Source: Vibrio owensii CAIM 1854 = LMG 25443 (lineage in GTDB: Bacteria > Pseudomonadota > Gammaproteobacteria > Enterobacterales > Vibrionaceae). Taken from it: a stretch of DNA of 54,836 bases. Below the pieces are notes generated by a model. That model did no database searches. It saw nothing but the letters and a program-made list of their open reading frames with translations, and was not told the origin of the DNA. A program made the translations under genes and the position numbers. Location of the stretch: the NCBI RefSeq assembly GCF_000817815.1, contig NZ_JPRD01000037.1, forward strand, positions 1 through 54,836. The letters run 5' to 3'. Shown here in pieces: positions 1 through 8,728 of this stretch (its first letter is position 1; each line of letters begins with the position of its first letter).

Positions 1-86
1 TCTTAACTGATCGGCATTACTCTTATATAAGAGCACTTTCTTCATTTATGTCGTTAAAAACGAAGTATATCGTGAGAAACTAGAAG

Positions 87-656
87 TTACTTCTTTACAC
101 CTTCGATGTGCAGTTCCATATCAACATAGCTTGAAGAACCCATTACTGGGATTTCAAAATCAGCAAGCTCAAGACGAGTTTGACCAATGAAGCCTGCACG
201 CTCACCACCCCATGGGTCGTTACCTGCACCAACAAATTCCGCTTCGATTGTGATTGGTTTCGTTACACCATGAAGAGTAAGGTCACCCGTTACGTCTAGT
301 TTACCGTCACCTTTGTCTACAACTTTTGTACTCTTGAACGTCGCTTCGCTGTATTTACCTGCGTCGATGAAATCACCGCTACGGATGTGCTTGTCACGCT
401 CAGCATGGTTTGAGTCAAGGCTTGTCGTATCAACCACTACGTTTACTTTAGAGTCCGCGAGGTTGTTTTCATCAAAAGAAAAGTCACCAGAAAATGTATT
501 AAAACGACCTTTGATGAAACTGTAACCTAGATGGCTAACTTTGAAGTTGATAGATGCGTGAGCACCTTTAGTATCGATAACATAATCTGCAGCGTTAGCA
601 CCAAACGGTAGTGCCATAGCGATTGCTAATCCTGTAGCGAAAAGTGACTTTTTCAT
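87..656 (-). CDS. YceI family periplasmic protein
   Basis: The 189-residue product begins with a clear Sec signal peptide: a KK start, a hydrophobic stretch and a cleavage site after ALPFGANA. The mature part has the YceI lipocalin-like pattern (YVIDTKGAHASINFKVSHLG near the start, then GDLTLHGVTKPI). Family members bind polyisoprenoid-like lipids in a beta-barrel, and the physiological role is unsettled. The start is supported by GGAG about 8 nt upstream. The ATG overlaps the stop of the upstream cytochrome b561 gene (ATGA, 653-656), so the two are translationally coupled. YceI and b561 pairs are common in proteobacteria, which suggests a shared redox or isoprenoid-quinone role. I see no strong terminator in the 86 bases after it, only a short palindrome at 20-33. 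Confidence 0.93.
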   Translation of the reverse strand: MKKSLFATGLAIAMALPFGANAADYVIDTKGAHASINFKVSHLGYSFIKGRFNTFSGDFSFDENNLADSKVNVVVDTTSLDSNHAERDKHIRSGDFIDAGKYSEATFKSTKVVDKGDGKLDVTGDLTLHGVTKPITIEAEFVGAGNDPWGGERAGFIGQTRLELADFEIPVMGSSSYVDMELHIEGVKK

Positions 657-1192
657 TTTGAAGCTCCTAACATTTTTCTTAATGTGTTGTCTTTATCGAT
701 AAAGTGATGTTTGAGTGCAGCAGCAGCATGCAATCCTGCCATTAGGATCACAGCCCAAGCTGCATAAAAGTGGATTTCACCTGCAATGTCTGATTGACCA
801 GGGAATAACTCCCCTGCACTTGGTACGGTAAACCAGTTAAATACTTCGATACCGCGACCATCAGATGTTGAGATGAGGTAACCTGAAACAAAGATAGTAA
901 TAAGCAACAGGTACATAACCCCGTGTGCGGCTTTTGCTGCAGCTACCTCGTAAGGTTTACCTTCTACTTTTGGTGACGCCGTCACATGTTTCCATACGAT
1001 GCGACCTAAAGTGAGTATTGCCAGTAAAATGCCCACAGAGCGGTGATAATGTGGCGCGGTTTGGTACCATTCACTGTAGTAGCTTAAATCGACCATCCAC
1101 AGACCCACAGCAAACAAGCCGATAATGCAAAGCGCTGAAATCCAATGCATCGCTCTCGCCGGCACGTTGTAGTTCTTTACCAGTGTTTCCAT
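653..1192 (-). CDS. Cytochrome b561 family membrane protein
   Basis: A 179-residue protein with four predicted membrane helices and histidines in them suited to bind two b-type hemes (MHWISALCIIG near the N-terminus, HYHRSVGILLAIL in helix 2, HGVMYLLLITIFVSGYLIS in helix 3, HFYAAWAVILMAGLHAAAALKHH at the end). This is the prokaryotic di-heme b561 (YodB/CybB) pattern, thought to pass electrons at the inner membrane, possibly to or from superoxide or quinol. AGGA lies 7 nt before the ATG. It is the first gene of a two-gene operon with the YceI gene, overlapping it by 4 nt. The electron partner cannot be told from sequence. Confidence 0.92.
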   Translation of the reverse strand: METLVKNYNVPARAMHWISALCIIGLFAVGLWMVDLSYYSEWYQTAPHYHRSVGILLAILTLGRIVWKHVTASPKVEGKPYEVAAAKAAHGVMYLLLITIFVSGYLISTSDGRGIEVFNWFTVPSAGELFPGQSDIAGEIHFYAAWAVILMAGLHAAAALKHHFIDKDNTLRKMLGASK

Positions 1193-1366
1193 CTCACGTT
1201 CCTAGATATCTTCCTAAGTTGATGTTGAGCAAGAAACACAACATTAACTTATTTGCCTTGTATGCAACAGATTATTTACCATCCTTTACATCAAACCAAT
1301 AATACCTTTTTAAACAACTTGTTCGAAAAATTAGAAGGAACTTCAAACCATTTAAAAATCGGACAC

Positions 1367-1609
1367 TTAGAGTTGAACTTCTTGCTCTATCTCATACAGT
1401 TCATCCGTCATTTCTAACATGCGTCGTTCGATCACGGTTTTGGCGTCTTCGATGCCCTTGTTGTAGTAGATAGGCGCTAATTTTTCAGTGATGAAATCAA
1501 TCAAAAACTCACTGTCGAACTGGCCTATTTCCACTTCCAACTCGTCTTGCATGTAATCTTGTATAGCTGTCGCCAATGCTTCTTTTTGTGCTCTTTCTAG
1601 TTTGATCAT
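1367..1609 (-). CDS. DUF2164 family small protein
   Basis: An 80-residue acidic soluble protein matching the DUF2164 pattern: an amphipathic first half, then FLIDFITEKLAPIYYNKGIEDA, close to the family's FxxF-x-GPxxYNxGxxDA signature. No function is known for the family. AGGT is positioned before the ATG. It is divergently transcribed from the hypothetical gene that starts at 1740, with about 130 bases between them, and it stands alone with no operon partner. Family assignment rests on remembered signature residues. Confidence 0.85.
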   Translation of the reverse strand: MIKLERAQKEALATAIQDYMQDELEVEIGQFDSEFLIDFITEKLAPIYYNKGIEDAKTVIERRMLEMTDELYEIEQEVQL

Positions 1610-1739
1610 ATTTTACCTGCGGAACTCTATTCTCAATTTTGATGTTTAGATCAAGAAGTTGCCTATCTAAATTAGTCTATCCTAAAAGGACTATGCTAAC
1701 CTTTCGCCGTTCAATTTGTTAACCGTTAAGGGATATTCT

Positions 1740-2372
1740 TTGCTACTCGACTTAGTCATCCAAAGTGTCAATGATTTTCAGGACGATTGTCTCAAACTGT
1801 GTGAGAAGCATTATCCTGCGGTACATAACCAAGGTATGAGTGAACACCATCTCGGCCTCGCATTTGCTCGACGCATGGAGCACACTTTTCGTCACTTTGG
1901 TCATAGCAGTACCATCAAACCTATTGAAGTACTTGATGCCCCCGACCTGCCACACCACTACCTCATCTCATCTGAAATTGGAACGGTTTGGGTATTGAGC
2001 CACCATTTAGTCAGCGCTGGTAACTCATGCCGAGAGAACCTGCTCTCTTCGATAACGGAATGGCAAAGTGAATATGGTTATGCCCTGCAGCCTAACGACC
2101 TATTGTTTTTAGTCAGCGATCATTGGATCAGTCGCAGCAAAACCAGCCGTGAGCTGTTGCACTGGTGGATGGGAGAATTACCAGAACCGATTAACGAGTA
2201 TACAGAGCAAGGCATTACCCTCTTTACCAGCGAATCGCAGCTGACTCATTCATTAGATACACGTTTTGGGATCAGCCCTTGTTACATCAAATTCGGCCAC
2301 CCTTTACGACGTTCCAATAAACAACAGCAGGTGAGAAAGTACATTCAACTGTATGCGGTTTTACAGTGGTAG
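1740..2372 (+). CDS. Hypothetical protein
   Basis: I do not recognise this 210-residue protein. It is soluble, rich in His and Trp, with no signal peptide or membrane helix. The frame is open from a TTG at 1716, but I prefer the TTG at 1740 (product starts MLLDLVIQSVNDF) because AAGGGAT at 1728-1734 sits at the right distance. Visible features: an N-terminal helical segment with two Cys (DDCLKLCEKH), then a mixed alpha/beta region ending KYIQLYAVLQW. The gene is monocistronic between divergent DUF2164 and a co-directional EAL gene 194 bases on; I see nothing notable in that gap. Confidence 0.75.
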   Translation: MLLDLVIQSVNDFQDDCLKLCEKHYPAVHNQGMSEHHLGLAFARRMEHTFRHFGHSSTIKPIEVLDAPDLPHHYLISSEIGTVWVLSHHLVSAGNSCRENLLSSITEWQSEYGYALQPNDLLFLVSDHWISRSKTSRELLHWWMGELPEPINEYTEQGITLFTSESQLTHSLDTRFGISPCYIKFGHPLRRSNKQQQVRKYIQLYAVLQW

Positions 2373-2566
2373 CATCAAATAGCAACGGGTAGATTATCAG
2401 TTCATTCAGCGATTTGTTTGAGGCGGGTCGATATTTCTGAGTGTGTTAAGCTATCTCGCTTGCCTTGCCTACGCTCCCCGCTTAGATTCAAGAAACTAAA
2501 GTAAAACTAGATGCACAACAATCAGTTAAGCATCAATACAGTGTCTTGGTCTAGGTTACAACAATA

Positions 2567-3355
2567 ATGATGAGTATCTCGCAGCTGCTTAGCTGCATTT
2601 TAAAACAAGTAGATGGTCAGTACATCGCGCAATATAAGCAGCTGACATTGCGAAGCGTGTTTCAACCTATTTATCAAAAAGATCTTTCCATTATCGGTCT
2701 AGAAGCCTTGGTTCGTATCAGTAACCAAGACGGCTTAATGATTCGACCTGACCAGTTCTTTCAATCCACTACGATTCCTACAGAAGATCAAATCAACGTT
2801 GAGAGACTAAGCCGCCTTATTCACATCAGTAACTTTGGTCAATCCAAATTCCGCAATAAAAAGCTCTTTCTCAACGTTCTACCAAAAGCGGCAGAAATGC
2901 TCGCAAAAGACATTTCCTATAGCAACTTATTAAAGCAATCCATTATTGAAGCGGATTTGTGCCGTGAACAGATTGTGATGGAATTGGTAGAGCTCGATGC
3001 GAGCGACGAAAACTTCTTATACAAAGCAACAAAAGAGCTAAGCGATAACGGCTATTTATTGGCAATAGACGATTACGGCATTGATGCTTCAACAATAGAA
3101 CGCGTTAGGTGTGTAAAACCCAACATCATTAAAATCGATCGTTCGTTGTTATTGAGATATGAGAATGGTGATTTTTCTTGTTTGATGGAAGCGTTGTCTT
3201 TGGCAAAAGATATTCGCTCAAAAACCGTTATAGAAGGAATTGAAACCGAGCATCAACTTAACTTAATGAAAAAGCTCGGTTTCGATATGTATCAAGGCTA
3301 CTTATTGGCAATGCCACAAACGCTTGAAGCCTACCGGGAAGCAAAGACGGCATAA
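2567..3355 (+). CDS. EAL-domain cyclic-di-GMP phosphodiesterase
   Basis: A stand-alone EAL domain of 262 residues with no GGDEF, PAS or membrane segment. Residues expected for metal-dependent c-di-GMP hydrolysis are all visible: E46 in GLEALVR, N103 in LFLNVLP, E139 and E142 in MELVE, D168-D169 in IDDYG, K189 in IIKID, E223 in EGIE and Q243 in YQGY. It should therefore be catalytically competent, cutting c-di-GMP to pGpG in the cytoplasm. There are two adjacent ATG codons (2567, 2570) and the exact start is uncertain. It is clearly paralogous to the EAL protein at 26930-27748. It converges on the DEAD-box gene with only 30 bases between stops. A stand-alone EAL could also act as a regulator. 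Confidence 0.92.
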   Translation: MMSISQLLSCILKQVDGQYIAQYKQLTLRSVFQPIYQKDLSIIGLEALVRISNQDGLMIRPDQFFQSTTIPTEDQINVERLSRLIHISNFGQSKFRNKKLFLNVLPKAAEMLAKDISYSNLLKQSIIEADLCREQIVMELVELDASDENFLYKATKELSDNGYLLAIDDYGIDASTIERVRCVKPNIIKIDRSLLLRYENGDFSCLMEALSLAKDIRSKTVIEGIETEHQLNLMKKLGFDMYQGYLLAMPQTLEAYREAKTA

Positions 3356-3385
3356 TCAGAGTTACTGATGAATACCATCATCTTT

Positions 3386-4639
3386 TTATTTTCGGTTCTT
3401 ACCACGGTTTTTATGAATCGCCAGTTTCGCCTTCATCTTGCGTTTTTCTGATGAACGACTCTTACGACGACCACCGCTATTGCGCTCCGGTTCAACCTCT
3501 TCGATTAAACTCGGCTCAAAGCCTTCTAACCATTCTTGCGGCAAACGTTGGTCAAGCAGGTTTTCGATAGCATGCAATAGATACTCTTCATCGCGGCTCA
3601 TCAAAGAAACGGCCAAACCAGACTTACCTGCACGGCCAGTACGACCGATGCGGTGAACATAATCTTCGGCTTTGAATGGCATGTCGAAGTTAACTACTTG
3701 TTCTAACTCTTGAATGTCCAAACCACGAGCCGCTACATCTGTCGCGATCAGCGCACGTACTTTGCCTTCTTTGAATTCATCAAGCGCACGTTGACGAGCA
3801 CCTTGTGATTTATCGCCGTTGATAGAAACCGCTTTGATGCCATCCAGCTTTAGCTCTTTCGCTAACTCATCACTGCCTTGTTTGGTTTTAGTAAATACCA
3901 ACACTTGCTGCCAGTTACGAGAACCAATTAAGTAAGCAAGTAGCTCACGCTTGCGCTTTTTATCAACTGGATAAACCATCTGCTTAACGGTTTCTGCAGT
4001 CGTGTTTGCTGGCGACACTTCCACTTCAACTGGAGAGTCCATCAGTTTGTACGCGATGGTTTTGATGCGCTTCTCAAATGTTGCTGAGAACAACATGATC
4101 TGTTTATCTTGAGGTAGTCGACGAAGAATGCGTTGCAGATCTGGCCAGAAGCCCATGTCTAACATGCGGTCTGCTTCATCAAGCACGAGAACGCCTGTTT
4201 TAGAGATGTTTACATTGCCGTTAAACAAGTGGTCAAGCAAGCGACCAGGCGTCGCGATCAGAATGTCAGCGCCCTCTTCCAGCTTTCTCTTTTGCACGCC
4301 AATGCTGGTACCACCATAAACACAAACAATTTTAAGATCGGTGTTTGCTGAGTACTGCGTCAGGTTATCCATTACTTGCTGAGCAAGTTCACGCGTTGGC
4401 ACAAGAATCAGTGCTTGCGGTGTTCCGTTTCGTTTCTTTTGCTGAACCGTTTGAATGATCGGCAAACCAAATGCAGCCGTTTTACCTGTACCGGTTTGAG
4501 CGGCAGCCAGTAGATCTTTACCTTCCAACACATGCGGAATCGACTTTTCCTGAACAGGTGTCGGGGCAACGATATTCATACCGCTTAGGGTATCAACCAA
4601 CTGTTGTTCAATGCCAAGATCAGCGAAATTAACGGACAT
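3386..4639 (-). CDS. DEAD-box ATP-dependent RNA helicase (RhlE-like)
   Basis: About 417 residues with the full set of superfamily-2 motifs: Q motif (FADLGIEQQL...PTPVQ), Walker A AAQTGTGKT, PTRELAQQ, DEAD in VLDEADRMLDMGF, SAT in FSATF, and HRIGRTGRAG. The C-terminus is a short, very basic tail (RRKSRSSEKRKMKAK...KNRGKNRK) likely to contact RNA. The start at 4639 is preferred over the in-frame ATG at 4651 because AGGT lies just before it and nothing lies before the upstream one. Expected role: RNA duplex unwinding in ribosome assembly, decay or cold adaptation. It follows acpH on the same strand, 75 bases downstream. I cannot separate RhlE from other short DEAD paralogues with confidence. Confidence 0.93.
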   Translation of the reverse strand: MSVNFADLGIEQQLVDTLSGMNIVAPTPVQEKSIPHVLEGKDLLAAAQTGTGKTAAFGLPIIQTVQQKKRNGTPQALILVPTRELAQQVMDNLTQYSANTDLKIVCVYGGTSIGVQKRKLEEGADILIATPGRLLDHLFNGNVNISKTGVLVLDEADRMLDMGFWPDLQRILRRLPQDKQIMLFSATFEKRIKTIAYKLMDSPVEVEVSPANTTAETVKQMVYPVDKKRKRELLAYLIGSRNWQQVLVFTKTKQGSDELAKELKLDGIKAVSINGDKSQGARQRALDEFKEGKVRALIATDVAARGLDIQELEQVVNFDMPFKAEDYVHRIGRTGRAGKSGLAVSLMSRDEEYLLHAIENLLDQRLPQEWLEGFEPSLIEEVEPERNSGGRRKSRSSEKRKMKAKLAIHKNRGKNRK

Positions 4640-4714
4640 GATAAACCTCATAATTTTTGGAGCGCAGAGTTTACCAGCCCCCCTTTGGTCATACTACCTT
4701 TAGCAGTCAAGACG

Positions 4715-5311
4715 TTATGAATTAATTAACTGTTGATGATACTCAGCGGATTGACGCAACACATCTTGATATAGAGCAGCAAATTTCGCTTCCAATTGCT
4801 CATATTCATTGTCCAAAACTTCGAACGTTGTCGTTAAGTCAGCCATTCTTGGGCTTCTTTGGGACATTCGATGAAGAGCAAACTCGATGTTTTCTAAGTC
4901 TTGATATGACTGTAGCCAACCGTCACTCCACATTCGGCTGTGAAGCAATAAAAATCGCGGAGGAAGGTCGTCAAAGATTTGTTTGTTCACTTCGCAATAC
5001 GCATAACGAACGAAAGAATCTAAAGGTTGCGGGCTGAATGTTCGCCAGTGTTTCGCTAAACAATGGTCCCAAAACATATCAAGTGCGATGGGGGCGAAAC
5101 GTCGAGCAACACCTGTGAAGTGCGGTTTACATTCTTCAACAAGAGCATGATGGTCGGTAATGCGATCAACGAAACGGTGAAGTTTGATGCCATTGGAAAT
5201 ATCAGTCTGATATTGCTTGCTTGGATCTCCCTTTACGAAATCTCCAAGCAAGTTTCCCATTAAATGGCTATTACAGTGATCTGCAATATGCAGGTGGGCT
5301 AGAAAGTTCAT
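4715..5311 (-). CDS. acpH: Acyl carrier protein phosphodiesterase
   Basis: The 198-residue product is close in length to E. coli AcpH (193) and shares its landmarks: MNFLAHLHIADH at the start, MGNLLGDFVKGDP, IKLHRFVDRITD, RFAPIALDMFWDHCLAKHW and LPPRFLLLHSRMWSDGWL. AcpH is an HD-like, metal-dependent phosphodiesterase that removes the 4'-phosphopantetheine arm from holo-ACP to give apo-ACP in the cytoplasm. The ribosome-binding site is weak. It lies downstream of a 34-codon ORF on the same strand (84-base gap) and upstream of the DEAD-box gene, so the three may share a transcript. Confidence 0.93.
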   Translation of the reverse strand: MNFLAHLHIADHCNSHLMGNLLGDFVKGDPSKQYQTDISNGIKLHRFVDRITDHHALVEECKPHFTGVARRFAPIALDMFWDHCLAKHWRTFSPQPLDSFVRYAYCEVNKQIFDDLPPRFLLLHSRMWSDGWLQSYQDLENIEFALHRMSQRSPRMADLTTTFEVLDNEYEQLEAKFAALYQDVLRQSAEYHQQLINS

Positions 5312-5395
5312 TAGACGCTGTGAGTGGCCTTTTGGCTCGTCTTACATGAACTTAGTATAACGTCTGTTGTGACGCGATGAGAGTACTAATTGTAC

Positions 5396-5500
5396 TTATT
5401 CGGCTTCGTCTTCTGAGCCAATGTAGTCCGACAAGATAATACCGATTTCAAGAGCATCTAGCATCTCTAGGCATTCGTCGTTTTGATATTGGTCGCTCAT
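5396..5500 (-). CDS. Small acidic ORF, 34 codons, strong Shine-Dalgarno
   Basis: An ATG at 5500 opens a 34-codon frame ending in TAA at 5396. It is preceded by AAGGAGGT with 5 nt spacing, one of the best ribosome-binding sites in the window. The predicted peptide starts MSDQYQNDECLEMLDALEIG and continues through a short hydrophobic run (IILSDYIG) to an acidic end (SEDEAE). It is strongly negative, with one Cys. I recognise no family. On the mRNA side a small hairpin (arms at 5531-5535 and 5541-5545) lies just upstream. It is co-directional with acpH, 84 bases away, so it could be a small protein or a translated leader. The evidence is the initiation site and the clean frame only. Confidence 0.55.
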   Translation of the reverse strand: MSDQYQNDECLEMLDALEIGIILSDYIGSEDEAE

Positions 5501-5801
5501 TGTGACCTCCTTTGTTTTACATCTCCTGAAGCTGCTTGCTTCAATCTCTACTGCCATTTCTTTTCTTCATCGATGACAGCAACTCCTTTTTATAGCCTTT
5601 ATATGACACATTCATGACAGCGAGAAGTAAAGTTTTAGAAAGCTATGACAGAAATCATAAGTAAACGTTTGCTCTAATAACACCCTCTCGTTCATCAATT
5701 GCATTAAATTACACCCACCCTTTCTTTAACAAACTGTCAGTTTTTATTTAGTTTTTTGTCATTTATGGAGACGACGTACTGTTATAAGCGATCATTGATC
5801 T

Positions 5802-5862
5802 CATATTTTGAAATCTATCAACCTCTCGTTACATATTTTGCTGATAACCATCGCATATTTTG
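5802..5862 (+). repeat. Three direct CATATTTTG repeats before the chemoreceptor gene
   Basis: Exact copies of CATATTTTG lie at 5802-5810, 5832-5840 and 5854-5862, spaced 30 and 22 bases apart (about three and two helical turns), all in the same orientation and 55 to 116 bases upstream of the chemoreceptor ATG. Spacing and position fit a regulator-binding array, but no known operator is recognised. The rest of the 5501-5917 intergenic stretch is AT-rich and shows no gene. Confidence 0.4.
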
Positions 5863-5917
5863 TTTCGATATATCTCTAAGTTTGTTCATCCCCTTTTCAT
5901 CTCAAATGGAGCTATAA

Positions 5918-7348
5918 ATGAGAGAAGTTGAGTTTAGAACGATAGACAGGTTATTTATAAAGATGTCTATCAACGACAAAATGTGGGTCATTTTCCTTCT
6001 ATTCCTAGTGACTTTAACTTCAGTGGCGGGAAGCCGTTATTTCAATGATATTCAACAGTTTGAGCAGCAATCTATCCTTGCGGCAGAAGCGAAGCTCTCA
6101 GGCATAGTTCAAGCTCAAATACAAAACGTAGCGAGTGTGAATGGCGTGGTAAACGTAAGCAACGTTAATGATGCCAAATTCAACAACGGCACCGTGACGG
6201 TTTATGCGAAGCTGAGTTCAGGTCAGGCAATCCAACTGACAGAAAACCTTTCACGCCAGTTTGAGCAAGCAAAATCTGACGCTTTAACCTCTTTCCTTCT
6301 TAGCTTGCTTTGGATGGTACCATTCGCCCTTTTCACTTACTGGGTTGCGACTTTCCTTGGTGGTGCGCTTTGGGTGCTATACACCACTACGCAGAAAATT
6401 GGTGAAGGTGACTTAACTTCTCGCCTAGGTTTTCATCCGGGTCGTGATGAGTTTGGTACGATTGGTTGCGCACTAGATAAATCAATGGATACGCTGACAG
6501 AACTTGTCAACAATGTAAAAGACAATGTCAACACGTTAAGTGAAACATCAGCAGCGTTTGAGCAAGACATGAAGCTCAGCGAAACGCAAATCGCACATCA
6601 ATACCAGACGCTCGATTCTGTTGCGACTGCGATGAAAGAGATGACGGCTTCAGCAAAAGAAGTCTCAAGTATCTCTCAGCAAGCTACGTTGCAATCAGAT
6701 CAAGATGCTCAGCAAATCGAAAATAGCCGTAGTCAGGTTCAAAGCGTCATTTCAGAAATCGAAACACTATCCAGTTACATCGAACAAGCATCCGCATCTG
6801 TTAGCAGTTTGAACGAAAACACGACACAGATTAACGATGTGATTACCACGATTAACGCGATTTCAGAACAAACTAACCTTCTCGCGTTAAATGCAGCTAT
6901 TGAAGCGGCGCGCGCTGGTGAACAAGGTCGTGGTTTTGCCGTAGTGGCGGATGAAGTTCGTACCCTTGCTAGCCGCACGCAACAGGCAACCGTCGAAATC
7001 CAAGCGATGATTGAGAAATTGCAAACGGAAAGCCAGAACATTGCGTCTATCACTGACCGTACGGTTCAACAAGCACAAACAAGCAGTCAGTTAATTGACG
7101 AAATTGGTGGTGACGTCACTGCAATTGCCGACTCTGCACGTTCATTAATGGATATGAGTATTCAGATTTCAACGTCTGCTGAAGAACAAAGTGCCGTCGC
7201 GAATGACATCGCTTCTGAGTTGTCTGACATTCGCTCGCAATCCAATACTATTCGTGAAGTTGCCGAACAATCGACAACTGGTGTGGCAAACTTAACTAAA
7301 GCTTCTCAATCCCTTGGCGAAGTATTGAAGCGATACCGAACAGCCTAA
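5918..7348 (+). CDS. Methyl-accepting chemotaxis protein
   Basis: A 476-residue transmembrane chemoreceptor. Order: short cytoplasmic start, TM1 (about 22-38), a small periplasmic segment of roughly 90 residues, TM2 (about 128-155), HAMP (GEGDLTSRLGFHPGRDEFGTIG) and a long coiled-coil signalling domain whose hairpin tip reads ISEQTNLLALNAAIEAARAG followed by GRGFAVVADEVRTLA. The periplasmic part is too small for a dCache or standard four-helix ligand domain, so it may sense through a reduced domain or a partner. There is no C-terminal CheR-tethering pentapeptide. TGGAG precedes the ATG by 7 nt. It is monocistronic with its own terminator. Confidence 0.95.
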   Translation: MREVEFRTIDRLFIKMSINDKMWVIFLLFLVTLTSVAGSRYFNDIQQFEQQSILAAEAKLSGIVQAQIQNVASVNGVVNVSNVNDAKFNNGTVTVYAKLSSGQAIQLTENLSRQFEQAKSDALTSFLLSLLWMVPFALFTYWVATFLGGALWVLYTTTQKIGEGDLTSRLGFHPGRDEFGTIGCALDKSMDTLTELVNNVKDNVNTLSETSAAFEQDMKLSETQIAHQYQTLDSVATAMKEMTASAKEVSSISQQATLQSDQDAQQIENSRSQVQSVISEIETLSSYIEQASASVSSLNENTTQINDVITTINAISEQTNLLALNAAIEAARAGEQGRGFAVVADEVRTLASRTQQATVEIQAMIEKLQTESQNIASITDRTVQQAQTSSQLIDEIGGDVTAIADSARSLMDMSIQISTSAEEQSAVANDIASELSDIRSQSNTIREVAEQSTTGVANLTKASQSLGEVLKRYRTA

Positions 7349-7362
7349 AACACGAACACGCT

Positions 7363-7390
7363 AAAAAAGCTCCCAATTTGGAGCTTTTTT
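7363..7390 (+). terminator. Rho-independent terminator of the chemoreceptor gene
   Basis: GGAGC/GCTCC stem extended by A6/T6 pairs with a CAATTT loop (arms 7363-7373 and 7380-7390), starting 15 bases after the stop codon. The symmetry would let it work in both directions. Confidence 0.85.
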
Positions 7391-7603
7391 ATGCTCGCTC
7401 AACGGCAACGGACAAAAAGTGACCATTAGATTGTCGAGGGAAAACGAGCGGAAAATTATTAAATCAAGCGTTCGATGAATACACGTTTAATTTACTTTGA
7501 AGTGAATCGAAATAGTTCTCTGAATTCGACTAAATAATGTTCAAAGGTTAGGTGTGCGGCTATTCTAGATCTTGCCAATTTAATTTTGCTGCTGGTGAAC
7601 AAT

Positions 7604-7819
7604 ATGAATAATTACAACAAAACAAAAGACACTGAAGATCTCCAGTGTCCACTCTGCCAATGCGATGAATATCTGATTTCATCCGATGGTGAAAAATTCA
7701 CATGTGCCTTTTGCGGGTTTCATACAAAAAACTTCTCCTCCATCCAGTGCTTACATCAAACTCCTTACCTACAAACTAAATTTAAACACATCCATAGTTT
7801 GAGTAATATTTGTCACTAA
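7604..7819 (+). CDS. Small zinc-ribbon protein
   Basis: A 71-residue protein with two paired cysteine knuckles, CPLC at about 15-18 and CAFC at about 34-37, the spacing of a zinc ribbon. More Cys and His follow (CLHQ, HIHS, ICH). The frame also opens at a TTG at 7586, but the ATG at 7604 is preferred because GGTGA lies 7 nt before it. The function is unknown; such proteins often bind RNA, DNA or a protein partner. Its last 4 bases overlap the end of the convergent HAD phosphatase gene. The stretch from 7391 to 7603 before it holds nothing I can name. Confidence 0.65.
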   Translation: MNNYNKTKDTEDLQCPLCQCDEYLISSDGEKFTCAFCGFHTKNFSSIQCLHQTPYLQTKFKHIHSLSNICH

Positions 7820-8484
7820 ACTGAGCAGCCTAAGAGCTGCTCTTTTAGTTCATCTAGATGGGAAATTTGAATAACACGCTCGTCATCGACTAAGTTAATC
7901 GGTGCGCCGTTGTATAGTTGTACGGTTTTTATGCCGGCGTTAAGCCCTGCTTCAACGCCTTTAGGTGTATCATCAATGTACAGACAATCACTTGGTAAAA
8001 AGCCCATATTCATCGCGCTGTACATGATCAAGTCTGGTTCAGGCTTCCAACTGTTCGCATCGAACGCAGAGAACACTTTGCCTTTAAACGCATCAAGTAA
8101 CCCCGTCAACTCAAGCGAGTATTCGATTTTATCTTTTGGTCCATTAGACGCCACGCAATACTCAATATTGTGCGAATCTAAAAAGTGGATAAGTCGTTTC
8201 GCGCCGTCCATTGGTTTTAAATGACGGACAAACAGTTTCTGTAACTCGTCACGGTATTGTGGCTCTAACACATCAATCGGAACATTTAAGTTCATCAACT
8301 CTTTAGCGTCACGAAGGATATCGGCAAGCTTACCGCCTCTGAAGTGCTCTACGCATTCACTAAAACTCATCTCTGCACCGTATTGGCCAAAGACGTTCAC
8401 TAAGGCCTGACAACACAGGCGTTCACTGTCTGCTAGCGTGCCATCACAATCAAAGATGACACATTTAATATTGTTAATAGCCAT
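7816..8484 (-). CDS. HAD-family phosphatase, YieH-like
   Basis: A 222-residue subfamily IA HAD phosphatase. Motif I is FDCDGTLADSE (nucleophile Asp and acid/base Asp), motif II is SNG near residue 115, motif III Lys is in SWKPEPD, and motif IV is YIDDTPKG. Length and wording (FDCDGTL, SNGPKDKIEYSL, KPEPDLIMYSA) are close to E. coli YieH, a 6-phosphogluconate phosphatase, but substrates in this family are hard to predict. GGAAGGGTGT precedes the ATG. It lies downstream of the broken HD-GYP gene on the same strand with a 244-base gap in which I see no feature. Confidence 0.88.
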   Translation of the reverse strand: MAINNIKCVIFDCDGTLADSERLCCQALVNVFGQYGAEMSFSECVEHFRGGKLADILRDAKELMNLNVPIDVLEPQYRDELQKLFVRHLKPMDGAKRLIHFLDSHNIEYCVASNGPKDKIEYSLELTGLLDAFKGKVFSAFDANSWKPEPDLIMYSAMNMGFLPSDCLYIDDTPKGVEAGLNAGIKTVQLYNGAPINLVDDERVIQISHLDELKEQLLGCSV

Positions 8485-8728
8485 ACACCCTTCCCCCCGA
8501 CGCTGAATATATTAAAGACTTTAGCTGACCAATTTATTTGGCCTTATTGACTTATTTATTTGTACTAAATATGTATCAACATGATAGGTAAGTTTAGAAA
8601 TGTTTAAACGACAGACTTGGCATTTCGTAGAAATGAGAAAGAGGAATTAATGATTTTCTAAGCGAGATCACCGAATGAAGCCCTTAAATTAAGAAATATG
8701 AAACTTCACTTGGTACAAAAGGAAAGGA

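Noticed and set aside
20..33. Palindrome CTCTTATATAAGAG at the left edge as a terminator of the YceI gene
   Set aside because: It is AT-rich with no loop and no T-tract on the minus strand; probably chance or an operator half outside the window context.
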